Source: an uncultured Hymenobacter sp.
Lineage (GTDB): Bacteria > Bacteroidota > Bacteroidia > Cytophagales > Hymenobacteraceae
Direction of reading: 5' to 3'
Assembly (NCBI GenBank): GCA_913778455.1
Contig: CAJYVK010000374.1
Coordinates: 29,280 to 93,279 of the forward strand
Length of the DNA: 64,000 nt
The translations under genes and the position numbers were made by a program. The notes below the pieces were generated by a model, which did no database searches, had not been told where the DNA came from, and worked only from the letters and a program-made list of their open reading frames with translations. How positions within the stretch are numbered: position 1 is the stretch's first letter; each line of letters starts with the position of its first letter. Below, in pieces: positions 9,155-18,353 of the stretch.

Positions 9155-10855
9155 ATGACTACTGGTTTACTAGGGATTGTTGTCACCTTCGGGCTCACGC
9201 TGCTGCTGGCCCTGCCGCTGGGCCGGTTTCTGGCCAACGTGTTTCAGGGCAACAAGAACGCCCTCGATTTTCTGGCCCCGCTCGAGCGCGGCATTTTCCG
9301 CCTGGCGGGCATCGATGAGAAGCGCGAAATGACCTGGCAGCAGCACATGCTGGCGCTGCTCACCATCAACCTGGTGTGGTTCGTGTTTGCGATGGTCGTG
9401 CTCTGCACCCAGGGTAGCCTGCCGCTCAACCCCGACGGCAACCCCTCGATGTCCCCCGACCTGGCCTTCAACACCAGCATCTCCTTCCTCGTCAACTGCA
9501 ACCTGCAACACTACTCCGGCGAATCGGGCCTGAGCTATCTGTCGCAAATCGTGGTAATTACTTTTCTGCAATTCGTGACCGCCGCCGTCGGCATCGCCGC
9601 CGCCGTGGTCGTCATCAACGCCCTGCAAACCCGCACCACCGACAAGCTGGGCAACTTCTACAACTACTTCGTTAAGAGCATCACCCGCCTGCTGCTGCCC
9701 ATCTCGCTGGTTATCGCCGTCATTCTGGCGTTCAACGGCTCGCCGATGACCATGCACGGCAAGCAGCAGCTGATCACGGTGCAGGGCGACACGACCGCCG
9801 TCTCGCGCGGCCCGGTGGCCGCGATGGTGGCCATCAAGGAGTTGGGCACTAACGGCGGGGGCTTCTACGGGGCCAACTCAGCCCACCCGCTCGAAAACCC
9901 CAACTTCATCACCAACGTGACGGAAAACGTGTCGCTGGTGCTCATTCCGCTGGCCATGATCTTCGCCCTGGGCTTCTACCTCAAGCGCAACCGGCTGGCC
10001 TACATGATATTCGGCGTGATGACGGTGGGCTTCCTGGCCCTGCTGGCCCCCACGGTGTACTACGAAATGCACGGCAACCCCGCCATTGCCCACATGGGCG
10101 CCGACCAGGCCCTGGGCGCGATGGAAGGCAAGGAAATCCGCTTCGGCGCGGCCGCCTCGGCCTACTGGAGCATCACCAATACCATCATCAGCTGCGGCTC
10201 GGTCAACTCGATGCACGACTCGTTCATGCCCATGTCCGGCCTGTGCCAGATGCTGGGCATGATGACCAACGCCTTCTACGGCGGCTGCGGCGTGGGGCTG
10301 CTCAACTTCTTCGCCTATCTCATTATCGCCGTGTTTATTGCCGGGCTGATGGTGGGCCGCACGCCCGAGTTTTTGGGTAAGAAAATCGAGGCTCGCGAGA
10401 TGAAAATCGCCGTCATCGTAACCCTGCTGCACCCGCTGCTCATCCTGGCCGGCACCGCCATGACGGCCCACCTCTACGCCGGCAACCCCACCGAGTACGC
10501 CGGCTGGCTGGCCAACCCCAGCTTCCACGGCTTCAGCGAGATGCTCTACGAGTTCACCTCCTCCTCGGCCAACAACGGCTCGGGCTTCGAGGGCCTCGGC
10601 GACAACACGCCCTGGTGGAACATCTCGACCGGCGTGGTGCTGCTACTCTCGCGCTACCTGCCCATCATCGGCCCGGTAGCCATCGCCGGCCTGCTGGCCC
10701 GCAAGAAAGTGGTGCCCGCCAGCGCCGGTACCCTGCCCGCCGACACTGCCACCTTCGGCGTGATGGTGCTGGCCGTCATCGTGATCATCGCCGCGCTGGC
10801 CTTCTTCCCGGCCCTGGCGCTGGGGCCGCTGGCTGAGCATTTTACAATTTATTGA
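9155..10855 (+). CDS. kdpA: K+-transporting ATPase subunit KdpA (canonical copy)
   Basis: A 566-residue K+-binding channel-like subunit of the Kdp P-type ATPase, related to the Trk/Ktr superfamily with four pore loops. The filter segments read VNCNLQHYSGE (from 113), GTNGGGFYGANSAHP (from 231), SCGSVNSMHDSF (346-357) and ANNGSGFEGLGDN (from 472), all of the usual KdpA type. About ten TM segments. The length is normal. It is followed by kdpB after a 133-bp gap filled with a palindromic repeat. K+ enters here and is passed to KdpB for ATP-driven import. Compare with the diverged copy at 23206-24912. Confidence 0.97.
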   Translation: MTTGLLGIVVTFGLTLLLALPLGRFLANVFQGNKNALDFLAPLERGIFRLAGIDEKREMTWQQHMLALLTINLVWFVFAMVVLCTQGSLPLNPDGNPSMSPDLAFNTSISFLVNCNLQHYSGESGLSYLSQIVVITFLQFVTAAVGIAAAVVVINALQTRTTDKLGNFYNYFVKSITRLLLPISLVIAVILAFNGSPMTMHGKQQLITVQGDTTAVSRGPVAAMVAIKELGTNGGGFYGANSAHPLENPNFITNVTENVSLVLIPLAMIFALGFYLKRNRLAYMIFGVMTVGFLALLAPTVYYEMHGNPAIAHMGADQALGAMEGKEIRFGAAASAYWSITNTIISCGSVNSMHDSFMPMSGLCQMLGMMTNAFYGGCGVGLLNFFAYLIIAVFIAGLMVGRTPEFLGKKIEAREMKIAVIVTLLHPLLILAGTAMTAHLYAGNPTEYAGWLANPSFHGFSEMLYEFTSSSANNGSGFEGLGDNTPWWNISTGVVLLLSRYLPIIGPVAIAGLLARKKVVPASAGTLPADTATFGVMVLAVIVIIAALAFFPALALGPLAEHFTIY

Positions 10856-10887
10856 GCTGTTAGCTATTAGCTCTCACATAAGCATCA

Positions 10888-10981
10888 AGCTGTTAGCTAC
10901 TAGCTATTAGCTGCTAGCCTCAGCAATTTTCGTCCCGGTTCTTTTTAAAAGCTAACAGCTAGCAGCTAATAGCTAACAGCT
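10888..10981. repeat. AGCTGTTAGCTA-type inverted repeat between kdpA and kdpB
   Basis: A left arm made of AGCT(G/A)TTAGCTA-like units (10888-10918) pairs imperfectly with a right arm of AGCTAACAGCTA-like units (10951-10981), which ends 7 bp before the kdpB ATG. A further unit lies at 10856-10875. The same family recurs between kdpB and kdpC, and at 37658. Confidence 0.75.
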
Positions 10982-10988
10982 GAATAAA

Positions 10989-13037
10989 ATGGCAACCCAA
11001 TCCCAATCCTTATTTCAACCCGCGCTGGTGGCCGAGGCCACCAAGCAAGCGTTCGTCAAGCTCGACCCGCGCATCATGTTCCGCAACCCGGTGATGTTCA
11101 CCGTGGAGCTGGGCACGCTGGTGATGGGTATCGTGACCGCCGCCCAGCTCCTGCGGCCCGATGCCAGCCAGGGCAGCTTCGGCTACAACTTCACGGTATT
11201 CATCGTGCTGTTCCTGACGCTCTTATTTGCCAACTTCGCCGAGGCCATCGCCGAGGCGCGGGGCAAGGCCCAGGCCGACTCGCTGCGCAAAACCCGCCAG
11301 GACACCCCCGCCCGGGTGCGCCTCGACAACGGTAAGTTTGAATCCGTGAGCTCGGCCCAGCTGCAAAAAGGGCAGGTGTTCGTGGTCGAAGCCGGTGAGA
11401 TTATCCCCACCGACGGTGAGATCATCGAGGGCCTGGCTACCATCGACGAGTCGGCCATCACCGGCGAGTCGGCCCCGGTTATCCGCGAGGCCGGCGGCGA
11501 TAAGTCGTCGGTAACGGGCGGTACCAAGGTGCTCTCCGACCGCATTGTGGTGCTGGTGACCACCGCCCCCGGCGAGTCGTTCCTCGACAAGATGATTGCC
11601 CTGGTCGAAGGCGCGGCCCGCCAGAAAACGCCCAACGAGATTGCCCTCACCATCCTGCTGGCGGGCTTTACGCTGGTGTTCGTGATTGTGTGCGTGACCT
11701 TGCAGCCCTTCGCCGAGTACTCCAATACGCCCATCGCCATCTCAGCCTTCATCGCGCTGTTCGTCTGCCTGATTCCGACTACCATCGGCGGGTTGCTCTC
11801 GGCCATCGGCATTGCGGGTATGGACCGCGCCCTACGGGCCAACGTCATCACCAAGAGCGGCAAGGCCGTGGAAACGGCCGGCGACATCGACGTGCTGCTG
11901 CTCGACAAAACCGGCACTATCACCATCGGCAACCGCAAGGCTACGCACTTCTGGCCTGCCCCCGGCGTGAGCGAAGGCGAGCTGATTGAATCGGCCGTGC
12001 TCACCTCGCTGCACGACGAAACCCCCGAAGGCAAGAGCATCGTGGAGCTGGCCCGCGCCAACCGTCGCCTCGACGAAAGCGGCCTGCAAGAGCGCCTGCT
12101 GGGCAGCGAGCCCATCAAGTTCACGGCCGAAACCCGCAGCAGCGGCGTCACCCTGGCCAGCGGCCTGCGCATCCGCAAGGGTGCCTCCGACGCCATCCGC
12201 AACCTGGCCAACGCCGCCGGCCAGACCTTCCCCAACGAGACGACCCAGCGCGTCGCCCACGTATCGAGCAACGGCGGCACGCCGCTAGTGGTGAGCGAAA
12301 ACGACCGTATCCTGGGCGTGGTGGAGTTGCAGGACATTATCAAGCCCGGCATCTCGGAGCGCTTCGAGCGCCTGCGCAAGATGGGCATTAAGACCGTGAT
12401 GGTGACTGGTGACAACCCGCTCACCGCCAAGTTTATCGCCGAGAAAGCCGGCGTCGATGACTTCATCGCCGAAGCCAAGCCGGAGGATAAGATGAAGTAC
12501 ATCCGCGCCGAGCAGCAGGGAGGTAAGCTGGTGGCCATGATGGGTGACGGCACCAACGACGCCCCCGCCCTGGCCCAGGCCGACGTAGGGGTAGCCATGA
12601 ACTCGGGCACCCAGGCCGCCAAGGAAGCCGGCAACATGGTGGACCTCGACAACGACCCCACCAAGCTCATCGAGGTGGTGGAAATCGGCAAGCAGCTGCT
12701 CATGACCCGCGGCACGCTCACCACCTTCTCCATCGCCAACGACGTAGCCAAGTACTTCGCCATCGTGCCGGCCCTGTTCATGGTGGCTATCCCGTCGCTG
12801 GGCGCGCTCAACATCATGGGCCTGAAATCGCCGCAGTCGGCCATCCTCAGCGCCGTGATTTTCAACGCCATCATCATCCCTGCCCTGGTGCCGCTGGCGC
12901 TGAAAGGCGTGGCTTACACGCCCATCGGGGCCTCGGCCCTGCTCCGCCGCAACCTGCTGATTTACGGGCTGGGTGGGGTGATTGTGCCCTTCATCGGCAT
13001 CAAGGCCATCGACCTGCTGGTAGGGCTATTCCTTTGA
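10989..13037 (+). CDS. kdpB: K+-transporting P-type ATPase subunit KdpB
   Basis: A 682-residue catalytic subunit. The actuator domain carries TGES (158-161), the phosphorylation motif is DKTGTIT with Asp306, and the hinge motif is [24 protein letters not shown]. The N-terminal TM pair, the mid-protein TM pair with the [11 protein letters not shown] motif (near 260-270) and the C-terminal TM helices are all in the expected places. It hydrolyses ATP to drive K+ import with KdpA and KdpC. It is the only kdpB in the window although there are two kdpA and two kdpC genes, so it may have to serve both sets. Ser161 corresponds to the serine of the TGES motif that is subject to inhibitory phosphorylation in E. 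coli KdpB. Confidence 0.98.
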   Translation: MATQSQSLFQPALVAEATKQAFVKLDPRIMFRNPVMFTVELGTLVMGIVTAAQLLRPDASQGSFGYNFTVFIVLFLTLLFANFAEAIAEARGKAQADSLRKTRQDTPARVRLDNGKFESVSSAQLQKGQVFVVEAGEIIPTDGEIIEGLATIDESAITGESAPVIREAGGDKSSVTGGTKVLSDRIVVLVTTAPGESFLDKMIALVEGAARQKTPNEIALTILLAGFTLVFVIVCVTLQPFAEYSNTPIAISAFIALFVCLIPTTIGGLLSAIGIAGMDRALRANVITKSGKAVETAGDIDVLLLDKTGTITIGNRKATHFWPAPGVSEGELIESAVLTSLHDETPEGKSIVELARANRRLDESGLQERLLGSEPIKFTAETRSSGVTLASGLRIRKGASDAIRNLANAAGQTFPNETTQRVAHVSSNGGTPLVVSENDRILGVVELQDIIKPGISERFERLRKMGIKTVMVTGDNPLTAKFIAEKAGVDDFIAEAKPEDKMKYIRAEQQGGKLVAMMGDGTNDAPALAQADVGVAMNSGTQAAKEAGNMVDLDNDPTKLIEVVEIGKQLLMTRGTLTTFSIANDVAKYFAIVPALFMVAIPSLGALNIMGLKSPQSAILSAVIFNAIIIPALVPLALKGVAYTPIGASALLRRNLLIYGLGGVIVPFIGIKAIDLLVGLFL

Positions 13038-13040
13038 TTT

Positions 13041-13154
13041 AGCCGTTAGCTGCTAGCTATTAGCTGTTAGCTTTTTGCTTGACATCTAAAGTAGCAGCTG
13101 CCTGCTGCCATCTACATTAAAAAGCTAACAGCTAGCGGCTAATAGCTAGCAGCT
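13041..13154. repeat. AGCTAACAGCTA-type inverted repeat between kdpB and kdpC
   Basis: AGCCGTTAGCTGCTAGCTAT... (13041-13075) faces AAAAAGCTAACAGCTAGCGG... (13119-13154). The resulting hairpin starts 3 bp after the kdpB stop and ends 6 bp before the kdpC ATG. It could reduce or adjust kdpC expression relative to kdpAB. Confidence 0.8.
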
Positions 13155-13160
13155 CAACAT

Positions 13161-13724
13161 ATGAAATCCCATCTCCTGCCCGCCATCCGCCTCACCCTGG
13201 CCCTGCTGGTGCTGTGCTGCGTTATTTACCCCGCCATTGTGTGGGCCGCTGCTCAACTGGCCCCCGGCCACGGCGAGGGCGAACAAATTACCAAAAATGG
13301 CCGCCTGGTGGGCTTTGCCAACGTGGGCCAGAAGTTCGACAAGCCCGAGTATTTCAACTCGCGGCCCTCGGCGGTGGGCTACAAGGCCGACGGCTCGGCC
13401 GGCTCCAACAAAGGCCCCAGCAACCCCGACTACCTGAAGGAAGTACAAGCCCGCCTCGACACCTTCCTGGTGCAGAACCCCAGCGTGCACCGCAACGAGG
13501 TGCCCGCCGAGCTCATCACGGCCAGCGGTTCGGGCCTCGACCCCGACTTGTCGGTGCAGGGCGCCTTGGTGCAGGTGGCCCGCGTGGCCCAGGCCCGCGG
13601 CCTGGCCCCGGCCAAGGTGCAGGCCCTGGTGGCCCAGCACATTCAGTCGGGTACGCTCGGTCCCGACCGCGTCAACGTGCTCAAGCTCAACCTGGCGCTG
13701 GACGACATGACCGGCAAAAAGTAG
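13161..13724 (+). CDS. kdpC: K+-transporting ATPase subunit KdpC (canonical copy)
   Basis: 187 residues: one N-terminal TM helix (LTLALLVLCCVIYPAIVWAA) and a periplasmic domain with the family signatures YFNSRPSAVGY, GSNKGPSNPDY, ASGSGLDPDLSVQGALVQ and VNVLKLNLALD. KdpC is required for complex assembly and may affect ATP use by KdpB. Length is normal. It is the last gene of the canonical kdpFABC order; the porin gene follows after 92 bp. Confidence 0.97.
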   Translation: MKSHLLPAIRLTLALLVLCCVIYPAIVWAAAQLAPGHGEGEQITKNGRLVGFANVGQKFDKPEYFNSRPSAVGYKADGSAGSNKGPSNPDYLKEVQARLDTFLVQNPSVHRNEVPAELITASGSGLDPDLSVQGALVQVARVAQARGLAPAKVQALVAQHIQSGTLGPDRVNVLKLNLALDDMTGKK

Positions 13725-13816
13725 TGCGCGAACCAGCACACTTGGCCCGCCCGCTGTAACGGTGGGCCAACCTCAACGATATACTCCCGAAGCGCTTGCA
13801 GTTGAGCGCCTACCCG

Positions 13817-14953
13817 ATGAAAAAGCTTTTCCTGCCCGTGCTGGCGACCCTTTGCACAACCGCCGCTCTGGCCCAGACTACCCCCACTACTGATCCCGCA
13901 CTGGCCGTGCCGCCACCCGTCGCCCCGGCCCCGCCCGCGCCGCCGGCCCCCGGTCCGCTCACCACCTACGGCTTCGTGGATGCTTACTACGGCTTCGATT
14001 TCAACCACGGCAACACCAACCAGCGGCCGGGCTTTTTCTACTCGCACAACCGCCAGAACGAGTTCACGGTGAACAACGCCCTGTTGGGCATGCGCTACGA
14101 CGACGGCAAAGTGCGCGGGGCCATCGGTATCCACGCCGGTACCTACGTGAGCGCCAACTACGCCGCCGAAGACCAGGTGCTTAAGCACATCTACGAAGCC
14201 TACGCGGGTTTCCGGCCCTTCGAAAAAGCCTGGCTCGACCTGGGGATCTTCAGCTCGCACATCGGGTTTGAGTCGGCCATTTCGAAAGACAACTGGACGC
14301 TGACCCGCTCGCTGATGGCCGAAAACTCGCCCTACTACGAGTCGGGTGCCCGCTTCACCTACGAAGTTGACCCCAAGCTGACGCTCACCGCGCTCGTGCT
14401 CAACGGCTGGCAGAACATCCGCGAAACCAACCAGGGCAAGGCCCTCGGCACCCAGATTCAGTGGAAGCCTACCGATAAGCTGCTCATTAATAGCAGCACG
14501 TTTTACGGCAACGAGCAGCCCCAGGACTCGCTCAAGCGCCGCCGCTACTTTCACGACTTCTACCTCACTTACGCCGCCACCGACCGCCTGAACCTGGCCG
14601 TGGTGTTCGACGTGGGTAAGCAGCAGAGCGAAGGCCGCAGCGGCTACGACACTTGGCACACGGGCTCGGCCTTCGTGAAATACAAGCTGGCCGAGAAGTT
14701 TTCGACCACTCTGCGCGGCGAGTACTACAACGCCGACCGGGGCGTGATTATCAGCAGCATCATGCCCAGCCGCACCGACATGCGCTTCCTGGCCGGCGGT
14801 ACCTCGCTCAACCTCGACTACCTGCCCACCGCCAATGTGGCCTTCCGCGTCGAGGGCCGCTACCTGCGGGCGCAAAGCCCGATTTTCGAACACGACAACG
14901 GCTTTTCGCAGAACTACGGCAACCTGACGACGAGCGTGGCGCTGTCGTTCTAG
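13817..14953 (+). CDS. Putative outer-membrane beta-barrel porin linked to kdp
   Basis: A 378-residue precursor with a signal peptide (MKKLFLPVLATLCTTAALAQ), a Pro/Ala-rich linker (PPPVAPAPPAPPAPGP) and then alternating aromatic beta strands (TTYGFVDAYYGFDFN, FRVEGRYLRAQ) ending in ...TTSVALSF, a typical C-terminal strand ending in Phe. It resembles the OmpL-like/beta-barrel porin-2 group of Bacteroidota. Start at ATG 13817; the ORF-track start is an upstream TTG. It lies directly after kdpC and before kup2, so it may let K+ cross the outer membrane. That role is inference from position. Confidence 0.75.
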   Translation: MKKLFLPVLATLCTTAALAQTTPTTDPALAVPPPVAPAPPAPPAPGPLTTYGFVDAYYGFDFNHGNTNQRPGFFYSHNRQNEFTVNNALLGMRYDDGKVRGAIGIHAGTYVSANYAAEDQVLKHIYEAYAGFRPFEKAWLDLGIFSSHIGFESAISKDNWTLTRSLMAENSPYYESGARFTYEVDPKLTLTALVLNGWQNIRETNQGKALGTQIQWKPTDKLLINSSTFYGNEQPQDSLKRRRYFHDFYLTYAATDRLNLAVVFDVGKQQSEGRSGYDTWHTGSAFVKYKLAEKFSTTLRGEYYNADRGVIISSIMPSRTDMRFLAGGTSLNLDYLPTANVAFRVEGRYLRAQSPIFEHDNGFSQNYGNLTTSVALSF

Positions 14954-14973
14954 AAAAACCTGAACAATAGGGT

Positions 14974-15007
14974 GACGGTACGGGCAAAATAATCAGCCCG
15001 TACCGTC
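14974..15007 (+). terminator. Stable hairpin after the porin gene
   Basis: GACGGTACGGGC (14974-14985) and GCCCGTACCGTC (14996-15007) are exact reverse complements with a 10-bp loop, 20 bp after the porin stop. No T-run follows, so termination is likely but not certain. Confidence 0.6.
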
Positions 15008-15016
15008 CCGACACCC

Positions 15017-15047
15017 GGCCGCCGGCGGTGCCCCCGCGCCGGCGGCC
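15017..15047. repeat. GC-only inverted repeat ahead of kup2
   Basis: GGCCGCCGGCG (15017-15027) and CGCCGGCGGCC (15037-15047) are exact reverse complements, 33 bp before the kup2 ATG. It is a second hairpin in the porin-kup2 gap and could act in the kup2 5' leader. Confidence 0.6.
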
Positions 15048-15079
15048 GACCCGCTTGGCGCAGCTGCGTACTTACCGCC

Positions 15080-17029
15080 ATGACAACTTCTCCCCCCCCG
15101 ACAACTGCCAGCCTGCACCAGCGTATTACGGCCGCCGGCACGCTCATTGCCCTCGGTATCGTGTACGGCGATATTGGCACCTCGCCGCTTTATACGGTCC
15201 GGGGTGTATTTGTGAGCCGTCCCGTCACCGAAGACGTCGTGCTGGGCACCGTGTCGGCCATTATCTGGACGCTCACGCTGCTCACTACCGTCAAGTACGT
15301 GCTGCTGGCCATGCGGGCCGACAACCACGGCGAGGGCGGCATTCTATCGCTCTACGCCCTGCTGCGGCGGCTGCACCTGCGCTGGCTCTACGTGCCGGCC
15401 ATCGTGGGGGCGGCGGCGCTGCTGGCCGATGGCATCATCACGCCGCCCATCTCGGTAGCCTCGGCCATTGAGGGGCTGCAAGTACTCAAGCCCGACCTCA
15501 ACACGGTACCCATCGTGCTGGCCATCATCGTGGGGCTGTTCGTGTTTCAGCAGTTTGGTACGGCCGTTATCGGCCGGCTGTTCGGGCCAGTGATGCTGGT
15601 GTTTTTTTCGATGTTGGCCGTGTTGGGGCTGCCCTACGTGCTGCGTGAGCCGAGCATTCTGCGGGCGCTCAATCCCTACTATGCCCTGCACATGGTGACC
15701 CAGCTGCCGGGCGCATTCTGGCTGCTGGGTAGCATTTTTTTGTGCAGCACCGGGGCCGAGGCGCTCTACGCCGACATGGGCCACGTGGGGCGGCGCAACA
15801 TTTACCTGTCGTGGACTTTCGTTAAAATCTGCTTGCTACTCAACTACCTGGGGCAAGGTGCCTGGCTGCTTCAGCACCTGGGCCGGCCGCTGGGCGAGCA
15901 AAACCTGTTCTTTGAGATGATACCCCGCTGGGGTTTGCTGCCAGCCATCGGGCTGTGCACGCTGGCCACCATCATCGCCTCGCAGGCGCTCATTTCAGGC
16001 TCCTACACGCTCGTGATTGAGGCGTTGCGGCTCAACTTCTGGCCCAAGGTGAAGGTGCGCTACCCCAGCGAGCTGCGTGGGCAGGCCTACGTGCCGTCGC
16101 TGACCTGGCTGCTGGGCCTGGGCTGCGTGGGGGTGGTGCTGTACTTCCGCGAAAGCTCGCGCATGGAAGCGGCCTTCGGGCTGGCCGTGACCATCACCAT
16201 GCTCAGCACCACTGTGCTGCTGGCCTACTACCTGCGCCTGCGCCGGGCGGCTACCGGCTGGATACTGCTGCTGCTGGCGGTGTACTTCACGGTGGAGGGC
16301 TCGTTTCTGGTGGCCAACCTGCGCAAGTTTCCGCAGGGCGGCTGGCTGAGCGTGTTATTGGGCAGCATGCTCCTGCTCGTAATGGTCAGTTGGATTCAGG
16401 GTCGGCGGCTATTCCGCGACTTCAACAAGTACGTGCCGCTGGCCGAATGGCTGCCCAAGCTGCGCGCCCTGAGCCGCGACGACACCGTGCCCCGGCTGGC
16501 CACCAACCTCGTGTACTTCACCGACTCGGAAGACCCCAAGCTGGTAGAGAATGCCATCATGCACAGCATTTTCCGCAAGAGCCCCAAGCGGGCCGACCTC
16601 TACTACCTGCTGCACGTGACCACCACCGACGAGCCCTACACCCGCACGTATCACGCCGAGGTAATCCTGCCCGACGACCTCGTACGCATCGATTTCCACC
16701 TGGGCTTCCGGGTAGACCACGCCATCAACTACATGTTCCGGCAGGTGGTAACGGACCTGGTGAAGGCCGGCAAAATCGACATCTGCTCGCGCTACGCCTC
16801 GCTGCGCGACGAGGCGGGCGACTTCCAGTTCGTGATTCTCAACCGCACCCTGCCCTACGCCCAGAGCCTGAACGGCTGGCAGCGGCTGGTGGCCCGGCTG
16901 TCGGGTGCGCTGCGCTGGCTCGGGGCCAGCCAGCAGGAAAGCTTCGGGCTGGACAACTCGTCGCTGACGCTCGAAAACATTCCGCTGCTCACCCCCGAGC
17001 GCCCCGAGCTGCATCTGACCCAAGTATAA
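15080..17029 (+). CDS. kup: KUP/HAK/KT-type potassium uptake protein 2
   Basis: A 649-residue paralogue of the protein at 4154. It has the TM1 signature GIVYGDIGTSPLYT, DNHGEGGILSLYALL, LLADGIITPPISVASAIEG and TGAEALYADMGH, about 12 TM segments, and the usual C-terminal soluble domain (SPKRADLYYLLHVTT and FHLGFRVDHAINYMFRQV are shared with copy 1). It ends 14 bp before the KdpD-like gene, so the two are probably cotranscribed. Low-affinity uptake may therefore be made together with the K+ sensor. Having two Kup genes in one cluster with Kdp suggests different affinities or conditions for each. Confidence 0.95.
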   Translation: MTTSPPPTTASLHQRITAAGTLIALGIVYGDIGTSPLYTVRGVFVSRPVTEDVVLGTVSAIIWTLTLLTTVKYVLLAMRADNHGEGGILSLYALLRRLHLRWLYVPAIVGAAALLADGIITPPISVASAIEGLQVLKPDLNTVPIVLAIIVGLFVFQQFGTAVIGRLFGPVMLVFFSMLAVLGLPYVLREPSILRALNPYYALHMVTQLPGAFWLLGSIFLCSTGAEALYADMGHVGRRNIYLSWTFVKICLLLNYLGQGAWLLQHLGRPLGEQNLFFEMIPRWGLLPAIGLCTLATIIASQALISGSYTLVIEALRLNFWPKVKVRYPSELRGQAYVPSLTWLLGLGCVGVVLYFRESSRMEAAFGLAVTITMLSTTVLLAYYLRLRRAATGWILLLLAVYFTVEGSFLVANLRKFPQGGWLSVLLGSMLLLVMVSWIQGRRLFRDFNKYVPLAEWLPKLRALSRDDTVPRLATNLVYFTDSEDPKLVENAIMHSIFRKSPKRADLYYLLHVTTTDEPYTRTYHAEVILPDDLVRIDFHLGFRVDHAINYMFRQVVTDLVKAGKIDICSRYASLRDEAGDFQFVILNRTLPYAQSLNGWQRLVARLSGALRWLGASQQESFGLDNSSLTLENIPLLTPERPELHLTQV

Positions 17030-17043
17030 CCTGATCCTACCCC

Positions 17044-18216
17044 ATGTCTCCTTCTGACGACCTCCAGCGCGACGCCTCGGCCGAGCGGTTTCTGCGCCTG
17101 GTGCAGCAGAAGCGGCGCGGCACGCTCAAAATCTACCTGGGCCTGGCCGCCGGCGTGGGCAAAACCTACCGCATGCTGCAAGAAGCCCAGGAGCTGCACC
17201 GCTACGGCGTAGACGTGCTGCTGGGCTACGTCGAAACCCACGGCCGGCCCGGCACCGTGGCCCAGCTCACTCGTGAGCTGCCGCTGCTGCCCCGCAAGCA
17301 GGTTTTTTACAAGGGCCACGCGGTGGAGGAGATGGACCTCGACGGCATCGAGCAGCGCCGCCCGCAGGTGGTAATCGTGGATGAGCTGGCCCACAGCAAC
17401 GTGCCCGGCTCGCGCCACGAAAAGCGCTGGCAGGACGTGCGCGAGCTGGTAGAGCGCGGCATCTCGGTGATAACGGCCGTGAACGTGCAGCACCTCGAAA
17501 GCCTGCACGACCAAGTGCTGAAAATCACGGGTACCGACGTGACCGAGCGCATCCCCGACAGCCTGCTGCGCGAGGCCGACGAGGTAATCAACGTGGACCT
17601 CACGGTGGGCGAGCTGCGTGCCCGCCTCGAAGAAGGCAAAATCTACGACGCAGCCAAGGTGCCCACCGCGCTGGCTAATTTCTTTCAGGCCGAAAACCTC
17701 TTGCAATTGCGGCGGCTGGCCGTGCGCGAGGTGGCCCAGCTGCTGGGCCGGCAGGTTGAAACCGGGGCGGGTGGGGCGGCGGCCGTGCCCGCCCAGCGCC
17801 GCAACGACGACCGCCTGCTGGCCTGCATCAATACCAACGAGCGGGCCGCCAAGGAAATAATTCGCAAGGCATCGCGTCTGGCCGACCGCTTCAGCGCCGC
17901 CGCCTGGTACGTGCTCTACGTGCAGACCGGCGAGGAAAGCGCCGACCGCATCGGCCTGGCCGCCCAGCGCCACCTCATCAACAACTTGCAGCTCGCCACT
18001 GAGCTGGGCGCGCAGATTATGCGCGTGAAGGACAACGACATCGTGGCGGCCATCCGCCGGGTGGCGCAGGAGAAAGAGGCCACGCTGCTCGTGTGCGGCA
18101 TCACCCGCGAGAAGGGCCTGTGGCAGCGCCTGAGCCGCGGCGGCGTCACGCACGATTTGCTCACGGCCGTAGCCAGTGATGGCAGCGACCTGGATGTGTA
18201 TTTAATAACCTATTGA
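17044..18216 (+). CDS. kdpD: Stand-alone KdpD sensor domain plus Usp domain (no kinase module)
   Basis: 390 residues covering only the N-terminal part of KdpD. The KdpD signature domain has Walker A GLAAGVGKT (33-41), GYVETHGRPGT, VIVDELAHSNVPGS and AVNVQHLESLHD. A universal-stress-protein domain follows (about 250-390), which in some other KdpDs binds c-di-AMP. The four TM helices, HisKA and HATPase domains of full-length KdpD (about 900 residues) are absent. The next gene, 137 bp on, is a membrane histidine kinase, so the KdpD function appears to be split over two proteins. The soluble part probably sits in the cytoplasm and controls that kinase. Confidence 0.9.
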   Translation: MSPSDDLQRDASAERFLRLVQQKRRGTLKIYLGLAAGVGKTYRMLQEAQELHRYGVDVLLGYVETHGRPGTVAQLTRELPLLPRKQVFYKGHAVEEMDLDGIEQRRPQVVIVDELAHSNVPGSRHEKRWQDVRELVERGISVITAVNVQHLESLHDQVLKITGTDVTERIPDSLLREADEVINVDLTVGELRARLEEGKIYDAAKVPTALANFFQAENLLQLRRLAVREVAQLLGRQVETGAGGAAAVPAQRRNDDRLLACINTNERAAKEIIRKASRLADRFSAAAWYVLYVQTGEESADRIGLAAQRHLINNLQLATELGAQIMRVKDNDIVAAIRRVAQEKEATLLVCGITREKGLWQRLSRGGVTHDLLTAVASDGSDLDVYLITY

Positions 18217-18240
18217 TTATGTAGCTTATCGATTGTGTGC

Positions 18241-18321
18241 TTGTAACACCAAGCTCCGGCTTGGTGAAGCATCTGGTGAGTAAATCCGGACGCATCACCA
18301 AGCCGGAGCTTGGTGTTACAA
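18241..18321. repeat. 27-bp perfect inverted repeat between kdpD and kinase 2
   Basis: Arms 18241-18267 (TTGTAACACCAAGCTCCGGC...) and 18295-18321 are exact reverse complements with a 27-bp spacer. It lies between the kdpD stop and the kinase start. Because it is long and GC-balanced, it looks like another dispersed palindrome rather than a simple terminator. Confidence 0.85.
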
Positions 18322-18353
18322 ACCCGAGCGATAGCCTAAGCCCCCGACCTCCC

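Noticed and set aside
11183-12877. Long minus-strand ORF (564 aa) opposite kdpB
   Set aside because: It is the antisense shadow of kdpB in GC-rich DNA. The composition is Ser/Arg/Pro-rich with no recognisable domain, whereas kdpB has full P-type ATPase motifs.
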